A DNA stretch of 47,826 bases from Treponema sp. UBA4307 (lineage in GTDB: Bacteria > Spirochaetota > Spirochaetia > Treponematales > Treponemataceae): positions 1-47,826 of the forward strand of contig DGUP01000040.1 in assembly GCA_002394685.1 (NCBI GenBank), given 5' to 3'. The notes beneath the pieces are model-generated. The model made no database searches, was not told the origin of the DNA, and saw only the letters and a program-made list of their open reading frames with translations. Below are positions 23,271 to 32,271 of the stretch, in pieces. Positions within the stretch are counted from its first letter, which is position 1. The number at the start of each line of letters is the position of its first letter. The translations under genes and the position numbers were made by a program.

Positions 23271-24977
23271 TTACTGTTCAAGAGGGAGAATTCCAGAAGG
23301 TTTATAATCTCCCTTAAGGGCAGCAAAAAGAGCCTGATAGGTATAAGAAGAATTTGAATATCCAAGAAGAATTACATCAGCCCAGTTGAAATTCAAAACA
23401 GGGACTGGTGTTAGTGTAGAAAAAATAATTACTTTCTTTCCAAGAGAAGACAATCTTTGAGCAATTCTGGCAGAATGTTCATCAAATACATTTATAATTA
23501 TTGTATCGTAAGAAGCTGCAACACTTTCCAGATTAGCCGCATTAAACTGATTAACATTGCTCATATCCTCCCGGAGTGATGGTGCAAAGAAATAAGTCTG
23601 TGCATCAGGAAATCTCTTTCTTCCTTCATTTAAAAAATCTGAATAACAGCCTGCAAGAAGAACTTTTTCTCCATTGTATTCATTAAGAGGCAGCTGCCCC
23701 CTGTAAAGAGTAATTGACCTGCAGGCCTGCTGCAAAAAGAATTTCTGGCCTTCCTTATCAGGTATGTGTTCGGAAATTTTATTTTCATCTGGATAAAGAG
23801 GTGCGGCATTATCACTTTTAAAATATTTAAGTTTAGCAAGGATAACCCGGTATACGTGTTTCTTTACGGTATTTTTAAATTCTGGAGAAGTCTTCATCAA
23901 TTCAAGATTTCTTGTCCACAAATTATCCTGAGGGCTTGCAGTACTTGAAGACATAACAATGTCATTTCCGGCCTGAAGTGCAAGGGTAACAGTTCTTGTA
24001 AGGGAGCCGGCATAACTTGTTGCTCCAGCCATCATAATATCATCAGTAATAATAAGCCCCTGGTAGCCCAGTTCTTCACGAAGGATATCAGTTAAAATGA
24101 TTCTTGACAGTGAAGCAGGTGCGCCGCTTGGATCAATCTGTGGAAAAGAAAGATGTCCGCTCATTACGGCAGGAATATTTGCCTTTATTAAATATTTAAA
24201 TGGAATAAGTTCACGGTTTTCAAAAGTTTCCCTGTCAATATTAATTTCAGGAAGGAATCCGTGGGAGTCCCGGTCAGTATCACCGTGTCCAGGGAAATGT
24301 TTGGCAGTAGGAATTACTCCGGCCGCAGAAGACCCCAGCGCAAAAGCTTCTCCCAGCTGACCTGCACTTTTTGGATCTGCACCAAAAGAACGGGGTCCGA
24401 TAATTGTTGACTGTAAATCAGTGTACAGGTCCAGGGCAGGAGCAAAGTTCATGTTAATTCCCAGACTTTTAATTTCTCTGTTTATATAGAAAGCTGAATA
24501 ATATGCATCTGTTAAAGAACCGCTTGCCCCAATTGCCATATTTCCAGGAGTTTCAGAAGTATTTCCTTTAACGTGACGAATCCATCCACCCTCCTGGTCT
24601 GTTGCAACAAAAAGTGGAATTTTAAAACGGCACTTCTGTGAAAGTCCCTGGAGCTGCTTTACGCTTCTTGCAAGGGAATTAAGATTATCTGTATTCCAGC
24701 CGAAAACCTTAACCCCTCCCAGCCCCTGACTGACCCAGTTCTGCAAAAGGGAGCCCGGCATTTGACCAGACCAGCCGAACATAAGTACCTGTGAAAGAAG
24801 TTCAGCATCGGTCATTCTTTCAGTAATACCTCTTGCTAAAACTTCATCATTATAATTACTCCAGAAAGTTATGTTTGAAGGAAGATCTTTGTAATCAGTA
24901 ATAACAGGTTTTGCACTTGTATTCAAAAGTGCTGAAGAAAAAAGCACTGCTAAAAAAAGGCCGCGAATTTTTTTCAT
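23271..24977 (-). CDS. nagZ: Secreted GH3 beta-N-acetylhexosaminidase/beta-glucosidase (NagZ-like)
   Basis: A 568-residue protein with a signal peptide ('MKKIRGLFLAVLFSSALLNTSA'). The catalytic GH3 domain has 'ATDQEGGWIRH' (about 125-135), the NagZ signature 'KHFPGHGDTDRDSH' (226-239) containing the acid/base His-Asp pair, and nucleophile motif 'TDDIMM' (311-316). A C-terminal alpha/beta domain (about 400-568) makes it longer than cytoplasmic NagZ (about 340) and similar to secreted BsNagZ/LpqI forms. It is expected to remove GlcNAc from peptidoglycan fragments or chitin-type sugars. GH3 members of this subgroup vary, so beta-glucosidase activity is not excluded. SD ggag is 10 nt before the ATG. 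Confidence 0.88.
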   Translation of the reverse strand: MKKIRGLFLAVLFSSALLNTSAKPVITDYKDLPSNITFWSNYNDEVLARGITERMTDAELLSQVLMFGWSGQMPGSLLQNWVSQGLGGVKVFGWNTDNLNSLARSVKQLQGLSQKCRFKIPLFVATDQEGGWIRHVKGNTSETPGNMAIGASGSLTDAYYSAFYINREIKSLGINMNFAPALDLYTDLQSTIIGPRSFGADPKSAGQLGEAFALGSSAAGVIPTAKHFPGHGDTDRDSHGFLPEINIDRETFENRELIPFKYLIKANIPAVMSGHLSFPQIDPSGAPASLSRIILTDILREELGYQGLIITDDIMMAGATSYAGSLTRTVTLALQAGNDIVMSSSTASPQDNLWTRNLELMKTSPEFKNTVKKHVYRVILAKLKYFKSDNAAPLYPDENKISEHIPDKEGQKFFLQQACRSITLYRGQLPLNEYNGEKVLLAGCYSDFLNEGRKRFPDAQTYFFAPSLREDMSNVNQFNAANLESVAASYDTIIINVFDEHSARIAQRLSSLGKKVIIFSTLTPVPVLNFNWADVILLGYSNSSYTYQALFAALKGDYKPSGILPLEQ

Positions 24978-25061
24978 AAAACATTACTCCAGAATTATTT
25001 TAATATACCAGATGGATAGTAATGGATTTTTTACATTTAATAAATAGAAGAAATGGAATAT

Positions 25062-25092
25062 AAAAAAAGACCGGATCACAAAATCCGGCCAG
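25062..25092 (-). terminator. Terminator after the amino-acid ABC transporter operon
   Basis: On the minus strand a 7-8-bp stem (gccggat / atccggt, one G-U pair) with loop tttgtg is followed by seven T, about 20 nt beyond the ATPase stop. Confidence 0.85.
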
Positions 25093-25112
25093 TCATTTCA
25101 TATTATAAACAA

Positions 25113-25928
25113 TCAGAGTACAGCATTAAGAAACTGCTTTAAGCGGTCACTCTTTGGATTGTTAAAGATTTCCTCAGGACTTCCTTCTTCTGCAATATTG
25201 CCTCCGTCCATAAAAAGAATTCTTGTTCCCACTTCACGGGCAAAACCCATTTCGTGAGTAACAACAATCATTGTCATTTCCTTTTGAGCAAGTTTTTTCA
25301 TAACATTAAGAACTTCCCCAACAAGTTCAGGGTCCAGGGCAGAAGTAGGTTCATCAAAAAGCATAACTTTTGGATTCATTGCAAGGGCTCTGGCAATAGC
25401 TACACGCTGCTGCTGACCACCAGACAATTTGTTCGGATAGGCATCAAGTTTATCACCAAGACCAACCTGGTTTAATAAATCAACTGCCCTCTGGCGGACT
25501 TCTTCTTTTGGCTCCTTTAAAACATGAAGAGGTGAAATCATTACATTTTCCAGAACTGTCTTGTGAGGGAAAAGATTAAAGCGCTGGAATACCATTCCCA
25601 CATCCCAGAGAATTTCCCTTCTCTCTTTTCCAGAAATATGACTTACATTTCTTCCATTCTGATAGTCTTCCATAAGCTGGTCCATAATCCAGATTTTTCC
25701 GCTCTTAATATGTTCCAGATTATTCAGGGAACGGAGGAAGGTTGACTTACCTGCACCAGAGGCACCAATAATGCAGACAACTTCCCCTTCCTTAACTTCA
25801 AGACTGACATTTTTAAGTACGTCAAGTTTACCGAAAGAAACGCAGATATTTTCAGTCTTAATCATTGATTTTGGATTTGATTTATTTGACTCCCCTGTTA
25901 CAACAGAGTTTTCATTTTTTTCAGACAT
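25113..25928 (-). CDS. Polar amino-acid ABC transporter ATP-binding protein (GlnQ/HisP type)
   Basis: A 271-residue ATPase. Walker A 'GASGAGKST' and signature 'LSGGQQQRVAIARALAMNPKVMLFDEPTSALDPE' are complete, with the H-loop 'VVTHEMGFARE'. It has a 21-residue polar N-terminal extension before the usual 'MIKTENI' start; GGGAGGA lies 5-6 nt before ATG 25928, so the longer form is favoured. It is the last gene of a binding protein-permease-ATPase operon and powers import of a polar amino acid. Which amino acid cannot be told. Confidence 0.94.
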   Translation of the reverse strand: MSEKNENSVVTGESNKSNPKSMIKTENICVSFGKLDVLKNVSLEVKEGEVVCIIGASGAGKSTFLRSLNNLEHIKSGKIWIMDQLMEDYQNGRNVSHISGKERREILWDVGMVFQRFNLFPHKTVLENVMISPLHVLKEPKEEVRQRAVDLLNQVGLGDKLDAYPNKLSGGQQQRVAIARALAMNPKVMLFDEPTSALDPELVGEVLNVMKKLAQKEMTMIVVTHEMGFAREVGTRILFMDGGNIAEEGSPEEIFNNPKSDRLKQFLNAVL

Positions 25929-25943
25929 AAGATTCCTCCCAAA

Positions 25944-26597
25944 TTACTCGTAAACAGAGAATTTCTTTTCCAGAATATGGAATACCAGAGTAAAGACCGC
26001 AGTGATAATCAAATAGAGAACCATAGCCGGAATGTAAACAAGTGAAGAAGCTGTTGAAGACTGAATGCTTCTTGTAACCTTTGTAATATCTGCAAGGGCA
26101 ATAAGGGAAACAAGAGAAGCGTCCTTAAGCATCATAATAAATTCATTTCCAACAGGTGGAATCAAACGTCTTATTGACTGAGGAATGATAATCAGACGCA
26201 TTGTCTGAAAGTATCCCATCCCTAAAGCTTTACTTGCTTCAAACTGCCCCTTATCAATTGACTGAATTGCCGCACGAATGATTTCGCAGCAATAGGCACC
26301 TGAATTCAAACTATATGCAATGAATGCTGCAAGAAAACGACTTTGAATTGTAAGATGAACATTAATTTCAGGCAGACCGTAATAAACAAAATACAGCTGC
26401 ATTAAAAGAGGTGTACCCCGGAAGAAAAAAACATAAATCTTGCAAAGAGTATTTAAAAACTTTGACTTGGAAATCTCTCCCAATGCGAGAAAAACAGAAA
26501 TAATAAGGCCTGCTGAAACAGAACAAAGGGTCAGCAGGATGGTGATTTTTGCACCGTTAAGCAACTGAGGTATCCAGTTTAGAATCTTTGCAAACAT
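25944..26597 (-). CDS. Polar amino-acid ABC transporter permease (HisM/GlnP type)
   Basis: A 217-residue protein with five or so membrane segments. It has the HisMQ-type motif 'FFFRGTPLLMQLYFVYYGLP' and the EAA loop 'QFEASKALGMGYFQTMRLIIIPQSIRRLIPP'. SD aaggaagg precedes ATG 26597. It is the only permease in the operon and so presumably acts as a homodimer. Fifteen nt separate it from the ATPase gene. Confidence 0.94.
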   Translation of the reverse strand: MFAKILNWIPQLLNGAKITILLTLCSVSAGLIISVFLALGEISKSKFLNTLCKIYVFFFRGTPLLMQLYFVYYGLPEINVHLTIQSRFLAAFIAYSLNSGAYCCEIIRAAIQSIDKGQFEASKALGMGYFQTMRLIIIPQSIRRLIPPVGNEFIMMLKDASLVSLIALADITKVTRSIQSSTASSLVYIPAMVLYLIITAVFTLVFHILEKKFSVYE

Positions 26598-26656
26598 AAG
26601 CCTTCCTTAAAAAAATTCAATTTGTAAAAAACAGATTTTAATTTAAAACACAAATA

Positions 26657-26682
26657 GACAGCCGTTTAAAAAAACAGCTGTC
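26657..26682 (-). terminator. Intra-operon hairpin between the amino-acid binding protein and permease genes
   Basis: An 11-bp stem on the minus strand (gacagctgttt / aaacggctgtc, one G-U pair) with a 4-nt loop is followed by tatttgtgtttt. The tail is only partly U-rich, so partial termination or 3'-end protection of the binding-protein mRNA is more likely than a full stop. Confidence 0.6.
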
Positions 26683-26697
26683 CATTAATTTTAGAGA

Positions 26698-27501
26698 TTA
26701 CTCTGCAATTGTGTCAGAAAGATCAACGCCGAAGATGTCCATGTAAATCTTTTTCATAGTACCATCAGCAACGATTTCATCAAGAGCCTGATTGATTTTT
26801 GAAAGAAGAAGATCATTACCCTTCTTTACACAAACACCAAAGTATTCATCAGCCTTACCCTGCCATGCACACTTAAACTTTGTGTCTGGAGTACCAAGAT
26901 AGCTTACTGCAACCAGGTAGTCTGAACAAACAGCATCTACACGACCAAGGCGAAGATCATCATAAGCATTCATTACTTTATCATATTCACCAACCTGACA
27001 TTTCAGGCCTGCAGCAATTTCCTTTTCAATGAAGTAGTCAGATGTTGTTTCTGCCTGATATCCAACAAGAAGATTTGTTAAATCAGAAGGCTGAGAAACC
27101 TTAAGTTCGCTGTCTTTCTGAAGGATGATTGCCTGTCCGTTACCAATGTATGGCTTTGAGAAATAGTAATTTTCAAGGCGTTCCGGTGTGATTGTTGCGG
27201 CAGAGATAACTGCATCATAACGATCAGTATCAAGTCCTGCAAAAATTCCGTCCCATGCTGTATCAATGATTTCAACTTCCAGGCCCAGGCGTTTACCAAG
27301 TTCCTTTGCAAGAGTCATGTCAAAACCGATTGGAGTTGTACCATCTTCTGCATAGTATTCAAATGGTGGATAGCCAACTTCTGCTGCAACCTTGAGCTTA
27401 CCTGCTGCAACTGTAAACTCACCCTTTTCTTCCTTTTTTGAACAGCTCAAAATACTGAATGCCATCAGTACTGCTGTCATAGCAATAACTAGTTTTTTCA
27501 T
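26698..27501 (-). CDS. Amino-acid ABC transporter substrate-binding lipoprotein (family 3)
   Basis: A 267-residue protein starting at ATG 27501 (ctggagga SD) with lipobox 'FSILSC'. SBP family 3 hallmarks are present: 'LKVAAEVGYPPFEYYAEDGTTPIGFDMTLAKELGKRLG', 'IDTAWDGIFAGL', 'YDAVISAATITPERLENYYFSKPY' and 'LGRVDAVCSDYLVAVSYL'. The ligand is probably a polar amino acid. It is followed by a hairpin that would raise its dose over the membrane parts. It lies 76 nt downstream of the EamA gene on the same strand. Confidence 0.94.
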   Translation of the reverse strand: MKKLVIAMTAVLMAFSILSCSKKEEKGEFTVAAGKLKVAAEVGYPPFEYYAEDGTTPIGFDMTLAKELGKRLGLEVEIIDTAWDGIFAGLDTDRYDAVISAATITPERLENYYFSKPYIGNGQAIILQKDSELKVSQPSDLTNLLVGYQAETTSDYFIEKEIAAGLKCQVGEYDKVMNAYDDLRLGRVDAVCSDYLVAVSYLGTPDTKFKCAWQGKADEYFGVCVKKGNDLLLSKINQALDEIVADGTMKKIYMDIFGVDLSDTIAE

Positions 27502-27577
27502 ATATTCCTCCAGCTTTGTTTTATTTTTATAATCACAACAAAGCAAAAAATAATCACTCTCCAAAAGGAAACTCTAC

Positions 27578-28501
27578 TCAAGTTCCAGACTTTCTTTTTC
27601 TAGAGCTCTCAATTCCCGGCAAAACTTCTGCCAGCAGGATTGCAGCAAAAATCAAAAGGCAGCCAGAAATCATCCTGATGCTCAAAGCCTCATGAAGAAT
27701 CAGACTGCTGAATAAAACTCCAAAGACAGCCTCCAGCGAAAGAAAAAGTGAAGCCAGAGGAGGAGCTACAAATTTCAGGCAGACATTCTGCATAAGGAAT
27801 GCCAGACAGGTACTAAATACTCCCAGATAAAGCATGGAAAGAATCACCCTGTAATTCTTAAGCTGCTCCAGTGGAAAAGGACCATTCACTTCAGGATTCT
27901 GAATGAATACGGATAGAATCCAACCAAAGAGAGCAGCAAAAGCAAACTGCAGAATGGTCAGGAGAATCGGATCTCCATTCTGTCCTGTCCGGGCAACAAA
28001 GATTATGTGAAGTGCATAAAAAACTCCACAAATCAATGTAAGGATATCCCCAATATTTACACCACCAGTATCTCCTGTCCTTAGGGAAAGAATCCCTATT
28101 CCCCCCAGACACATACAGGCTGCCAGAAATACATACCATCTTGGACGCTTTCCGGTAAGAGGCCACATGATGATTGGAATAAAAACCACGTAGACCGCTG
28201 TTAAAAAAGCATTCTTTCCTGCTGTAGTATAGAAACATCCAATAGTCTGCACTACATAAGCCAGAAAAAGCAGAAGACCAAGAAAAGCTCCCTGAAAAAA
28301 AAGTTTTCTGGTCATCAGTTTGAACTTTTTCAAAAAGCACAGCCCCAGAAGTATGGCCGCAATGGTAAAGCGGAATGCAATCATCCAGACAGAACCTACA
28401 TAATCCAGACTGTCCTTTACAATTACAAAAGCAAATCCCCATATAGCAGCCGTCAAAATCAGGCAAAGGCTGGAAATAAAGCTTAACTTTTTCTGATTCA
28501 T
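27578..28501 (-). CDS. EamA/DMT-family metabolite transporter
   Basis: A 307-residue protein with about ten membrane helices in two EamA halves ('LCLILTAAIWGFAFVIVKDSLDYVG', 'VILSMLYLGVFSTCLAFLMQNVCLKFVAPPLASLFLSLEAVFGVLFSSLILHE'). ATG 28501 follows ctggagg; an in-frame ATG at 28564 has no SD. DMT carriers of this kind export amino acids or related metabolites. Its position upstream of an amino-acid importer on the same strand hints at a related substrate. Confidence 0.9.
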   Translation of the reverse strand: MNQKKLSFISSLCLILTAAIWGFAFVIVKDSLDYVGSVWMIAFRFTIAAILLGLCFLKKFKLMTRKLFFQGAFLGLLLFLAYVVQTIGCFYTTAGKNAFLTAVYVVFIPIIMWPLTGKRPRWYVFLAACMCLGGIGILSLRTGDTGGVNIGDILTLICGVFYALHIIFVARTGQNGDPILLTILQFAFAALFGWILSVFIQNPEVNGPFPLEQLKNYRVILSMLYLGVFSTCLAFLMQNVCLKFVAPPLASLFLSLEAVFGVLFSSLILHEALSIRMISGCLLIFAAILLAEVLPGIESSRKRKSGT

Positions 28502-28670
28502 CCGGCCTCCAGTTTTTTTAATTTTTATGCAGATTACCAGCGGTTTATATGCATAAATATACAATTTTTACAAAAAAACCGCAATATGTTTTTTACAATA
28601 AAAATAACTCCCAAAACATTTTTTTGAAGGTTCAGCCTCTTTCAGTTCAACTAAAAAAAGTGAACAGATA

Positions 28671-28701
28671 AAAAAAGTCCCCTGCAAGTATGCAGAGGAC
28701 T
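28671..28701 (-). terminator. Terminator after the serine-hydrolase lipoprotein gene
   Basis: On the minus strand an 11-bp stem with one mismatch (agtcctctgca / tgcaggggact) and loop tact ends in a run of six or more T. Confidence 0.85.
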
Positions 28702-28735
28702 CTGTCTCTAAAAATCGGCCTAAGGGCAAAACTTC

Positions 28736-29632
28736 TTATAATCCCAAAGCCTTTTTTGCATGGTCTACAACCATCTGTCTGGCCCTTACAGCTCCCTGGT
28801 AAGAAAAACCATGTCCCTCATTGGCAAATAGTTCCAGACGGGCATCCGAATATCTTTTCTTTGCATCCCATACGGACTGGTAAGGTACAACCTGATCATT
28901 ATCACCATGAAGGATGAGTACAGGGCCAGGGAATTTGCCGGTAACTTCTTCTACATGCATAGCTCTGGCAACTTCAAAGAATTCCTTGCCAAGGTCCAGC
29001 CCCCAGAAATTCTTTCCTTCTGGAATTATGCTTCCTTCAGGGAAAGTTCTTCTCCAGTCATCCGGAATACAGAATGCAGGATAGAAAAGTTCCAGAGCCT
29101 TAATCTTTGAAGGAAACTCATCTGCTACAAGAGCTGAAACTAAACCACCCTGGCTGGCCCCCAGAAGAACCACTTTGTCTGAATCAACAAAATCCTGCCT
29201 GATTAAATATTCAAGCACTGTGATAAGATTAGACTTCTCTGTCAAAAGAGTCATCTCTGAAGTTTTTCCCGTACTCTTTGACCGGCTTGAGCCACCTGCA
29301 AAATCGTAAGCAAATGAAGCAAACCCATTTCTGGCAAAAAATTCAGAATCACCATCAAAGTCTCCGCAGGCTGCATTGTAACCGTGACTAAGGATGATCA
29401 GCGGAAACTTACCTTCTCTTTCAGGACGGAAAAGTTTTCCGTAAATAATTCCATCTTCATAATCCGGGTTAGCAATTTCAAGTTCCTGCATTTTCACCTT
29501 CTCTTCTACCTGGGCCTGTTCCTGAACCTGGATTACAGGCTGATCATTTTTCTGAGTTTTTTTTCCGCAGCACGATATGAGCATGGCAGAAAAAAAAGTC
29601 ATTGTGATTAATAAATAAATTGTATTTTTCAT
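28736..29632 (-). CDS. Alpha/beta-hydrolase lipoprotein (dienelactone hydrolase/acyl esterase type)
   Basis: A 298-residue lipoprotein ('SAMLISC' lipobox, Cys21 or 22). The core has 'PLIILSHGYNAACGDF' (oxyanion region), nucleophile elbow 'VVLLGASQGGLVSA', acid 'LILHGDNDQVVPY' and His in 'FANEGHGF'. All three catalytic residues are visible. It is unrelated in detail to the two hydrolases at 18589 and 20395 and sits as a single gene between terminators. A role in de-acylating dietary glycans or lipids is possible, but the substrate is not evident. Confidence 0.85.
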   Translation of the reverse strand: MKNTIYLLITMTFFSAMLISCCGKKTQKNDQPVIQVQEQAQVEEKVKMQELEIANPDYEDGIIYGKLFRPEREGKFPLIILSHGYNAACGDFDGDSEFFARNGFASFAYDFAGGSSRSKSTGKTSEMTLLTEKSNLITVLEYLIRQDFVDSDKVVLLGASQGGLVSALVADEFPSKIKALELFYPAFCIPDDWRRTFPEGSIIPEGKNFWGLDLGKEFFEVARAMHVEEVTGKFPGPVLILHGDNDQVVPYQSVWDAKKRYSDARLELFANEGHGFSYQGAVRARQMVVDHAKKALGL

Positions 29633-29713
29633 ACAAAAATTTTACTCCATAAAAAGTGAATCCGCACTTAAAAAATTACTAGAAAAAAGCCTTAATTTTT
29701 TTTAGAAAAAGTA

Positions 29714-29747
29714 CAAAAAAAAACCGCAGCACTAAAAAGTACTGCGG
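29714..29747 (-). terminator. Terminator of the glgX-glgP operon
   Basis: On the minus strand a 10-bp stem (ccgcagtact / agtgctgcgg, one G-U pair) with loop tttt is followed by nine T. Confidence 0.92.
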
Positions 29748-29789
29748 CCATTTGGTCAAAAGAAAATCTCACTGTAAAATCAAATCAGA

Positions 29790-32237
29790 TTATTTTATTA
29801 CAGTGCGCTCCAGGTGCCAGATTTCCCTTACGTAATCCTCGATTGTTCTGTCAGAAGAGAACTTTCCGGAATTAGCAATATTAATAAGAGCCTTCTTAGC
29901 CCAGCCCTTTTTATCCATGTAGGCAGCTGCAACTTTTTCCTGAGCCTTCACATAAGAGTCAAAGTCTGCAAGGAGGAAGTATACATCAGGACGCTGACCT
30001 TCAATTCCATAAACGATTGAATCGTACAGTTCCTTAAAGAGCTGACCTGTTGCATCATAAGTTCCGTCAATCAGCTGATTAACAACTTTTGCAAGTTCAG
30101 GTGATCTGTCAAGATACATCTGAGGATTGTAGCTGTGTTCCTGATTAATCTTGAGGATTTCGTCTGCTGTAAGTCCAAAAATAAATGCATTGTCCTTACC
30201 TGCAGATTCAACGATTTCAATATTTGCACCGTCAAGTGTTCCCAGTGTGAGGGCTCCGTTCATCATGAACTTCATGTTTGAAGTACCAGATGCTTCGTAA
30301 CCTGCAGTAGAAATCTGTTCTGAAACGTCAGATGCAGGGATGATTTTTTCTGCAACAGAAACACGATAATTCTCTACGAATACAACACGAAGCTTTCCAC
30401 CAACGCGGCGGTCACTGTTAATCTTATCCGCAACAGTATTAATCAGCTTAATAATCTGTTTTGCACGGCGGTAACCTGAAGCAGCCTTTGCACCAAAGAT
30501 GAAAGTTCTTGCAGGTGGATTGAATGACGGATCTTCCACAATACGATTGTAAAGATACATAATGTGGAATACGTTAAGAAGCTGTCTCTTATATTCGTGA
30601 AGACGCTTAACCTGTGTATCAAAAATACTTTCAGGGTCCAGGAATTCATTCTGAGAATGCTTTAAGTATTCTGCCAGAAGCTGCTTGTTGTGAAGCTTTA
30701 TTGCCATAAGCTCATTAAGAGAAGCATCATCATCAGCATACTTTTCCAGACCCTTAAGAAGATCAAGGTTTGTTTCCCAGCCGTGACCGATTCTCTTTGT
30801 GATGAATTCAGCAAGTTCAGGGTTTGAAGAAAGAAGCCAGCGGCGCTGAGTAACACCGTTTGTCTTATTGTTGAATTTCTGAGGATAGAGGAAGTTCCAG
30901 TTTTTAAGTTCCTGTTCCTTCAGGATTTTTGTGTGAAGTTCAGCAACACCGTTTACGCTGAAGCATGAATGAATTGCCAGCCATGCCATGTAAACTTTTC
31001 CGTCGTGGATGATTGCCATGTGATTCTGCTTATCGTAATCACCAGGGAATTTTTCACGAAGTTCAATCAGGAAGCGGCGGTTGATTTCTTCCACAATCTG
31101 ATATACACGAGGAAGCAGTCCCTGGAAAATTTCAATAGGCCATTTTTCCAGAGCTTCTGCCAGAATTGTATGATTTGTATAGGCAAAAGTCTTTTTAACA
31201 ATATCCCATGCAGCATCCCAGCCTACATTATATTCATCCATAAGGATTCTCATCAGTTCAGGAATAGCAACAACCGGATGAGTATCGTTAAGCTGAATTA
31301 CGTGATATTCAGGGAATTTTGTGAAATCTGTTCCAATATTTGCAACAAAGTGATGAACCAGATCCTGAAGGGAAGCAGATGTAAAGAAATACTGCTGGCG
31401 GAGACGAAGTTCCTTACCCATTGGACCATTATCATTTGGATAAAGTACGCGGCTGATGTTTTCAGCATCATTCTGCTTTTCTACAGCACGATGGTACTGC
31501 ATATCGTTAAAGAGCTGCAGGTCAAATCCATTAGGACTGGAAGCTGACCAGAGGCGAAGTGTATTAACAGTGTTGCAGCCATAACCTACAATCGGCATAT
31601 CGTAAGGGGTTGCAGTTACTTCAGTAGCATTTTCAACCCAGAAACGATCCTGTCCGTCAGGAGTTTTTCCGTATTTGATTTCACCACCGAACTTAACAGT
31701 TACAGCAAGATCAGACCTTTTTACTTCCCAAGGGTCTCTATGACGAAGCCAGACATCAGGATATTCAACCTGCTGACCATTTTCAATGTGCTGTTCAAAC
31801 ATACCGTATTCATAACGGATACCGTAGCCGTTTCCAGGGTACTGGAGAGTTGCAAGAGAATCCAGGAAACAGGCTGCAAGACGACCAAGACCACCATTAC
31901 CAAGACCAGCATCAGGCTCCTCGTCTTCAATAATGTCGTAGTTAATGTCGATTTCTTTCAGTACTTCAAGAACCTTATCTTTGATTTCTGCATTGATAAG
32001 ATTGTTGCTTAAAGCACGTCCCATAAGAAACTCTGCGCTCAAGTAATAAAGCTGTTTTACAGGCTTAGCATCATAAACTCGGCGAGTTTCCATCCAGTTA
32101 GGCATAATGATTTCAAGGGCACTTGCACTTACCGCATCAAAAAGGTCATGTTTATTGGCCTGAGAGATGTCCTTACCGTACTGGCGACGAAGGCGGGCAG
32201 TCAGATTCTCCTTGAATTTTTCTGCATCAAAAACCAT
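29790..32237 (-). CDS. glgP: Glycogen/starch phosphorylase
   Basis: An 815-residue protein, normal length for the family. It releases glucose-1-phosphate from alpha-1,4-glucan ends using PLP. The N-terminal 'YYLSAEFLMGRALSNNLIN' and 'DAGLGNGGLGRLAACFLDS', the active-site 'QLNDTHPVVAIPELMRIL', and the PLP-lysine segment 'EASGTSNMKFMMNGALTLGT' with 'LDGANIEI' are all intact. ATG 32237 has SD caggagg. It lies 34 nt after glgX on the same strand, so debranching and phosphorolysis are made together. Confidence 0.97.
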   Translation of the reverse strand: MVFDAEKFKENLTARLRRQYGKDISQANKHDLFDAVSASALEIIMPNWMETRRVYDAKPVKQLYYLSAEFLMGRALSNNLINAEIKDKVLEVLKEIDINYDIIEDEEPDAGLGNGGLGRLAACFLDSLATLQYPGNGYGIRYEYGMFEQHIENGQQVEYPDVWLRHRDPWEVKRSDLAVTVKFGGEIKYGKTPDGQDRFWVENATEVTATPYDMPIVGYGCNTVNTLRLWSASSPNGFDLQLFNDMQYHRAVEKQNDAENISRVLYPNDNGPMGKELRLRQQYFFTSASLQDLVHHFVANIGTDFTKFPEYHVIQLNDTHPVVAIPELMRILMDEYNVGWDAAWDIVKKTFAYTNHTILAEALEKWPIEIFQGLLPRVYQIVEEINRRFLIELREKFPGDYDKQNHMAIIHDGKVYMAWLAIHSCFSVNGVAELHTKILKEQELKNWNFLYPQKFNNKTNGVTQRRWLLSSNPELAEFITKRIGHGWETNLDLLKGLEKYADDDASLNELMAIKLHNKQLLAEYLKHSQNEFLDPESIFDTQVKRLHEYKRQLLNVFHIMYLYNRIVEDPSFNPPARTFIFGAKAASGYRRAKQIIKLINTVADKINSDRRVGGKLRVVFVENYRVSVAEKIIPASDVSEQISTAGYEASGTSNMKFMMNGALTLGTLDGANIEIVESAGKDNAFIFGLTADEILKINQEHSYNPQMYLDRSPELAKVVNQLIDGTYDATGQLFKELYDSIVYGIEGQRPDVYFLLADFDSYVKAQEKVAAAYMDKKGWAKKALINIANSGKFSSDRTIEDYVREIWHLERTVIK

Positions 32238-32271
32238 TTTTTCCTCCTGTTTTTAATGGCTGTTGCATTTT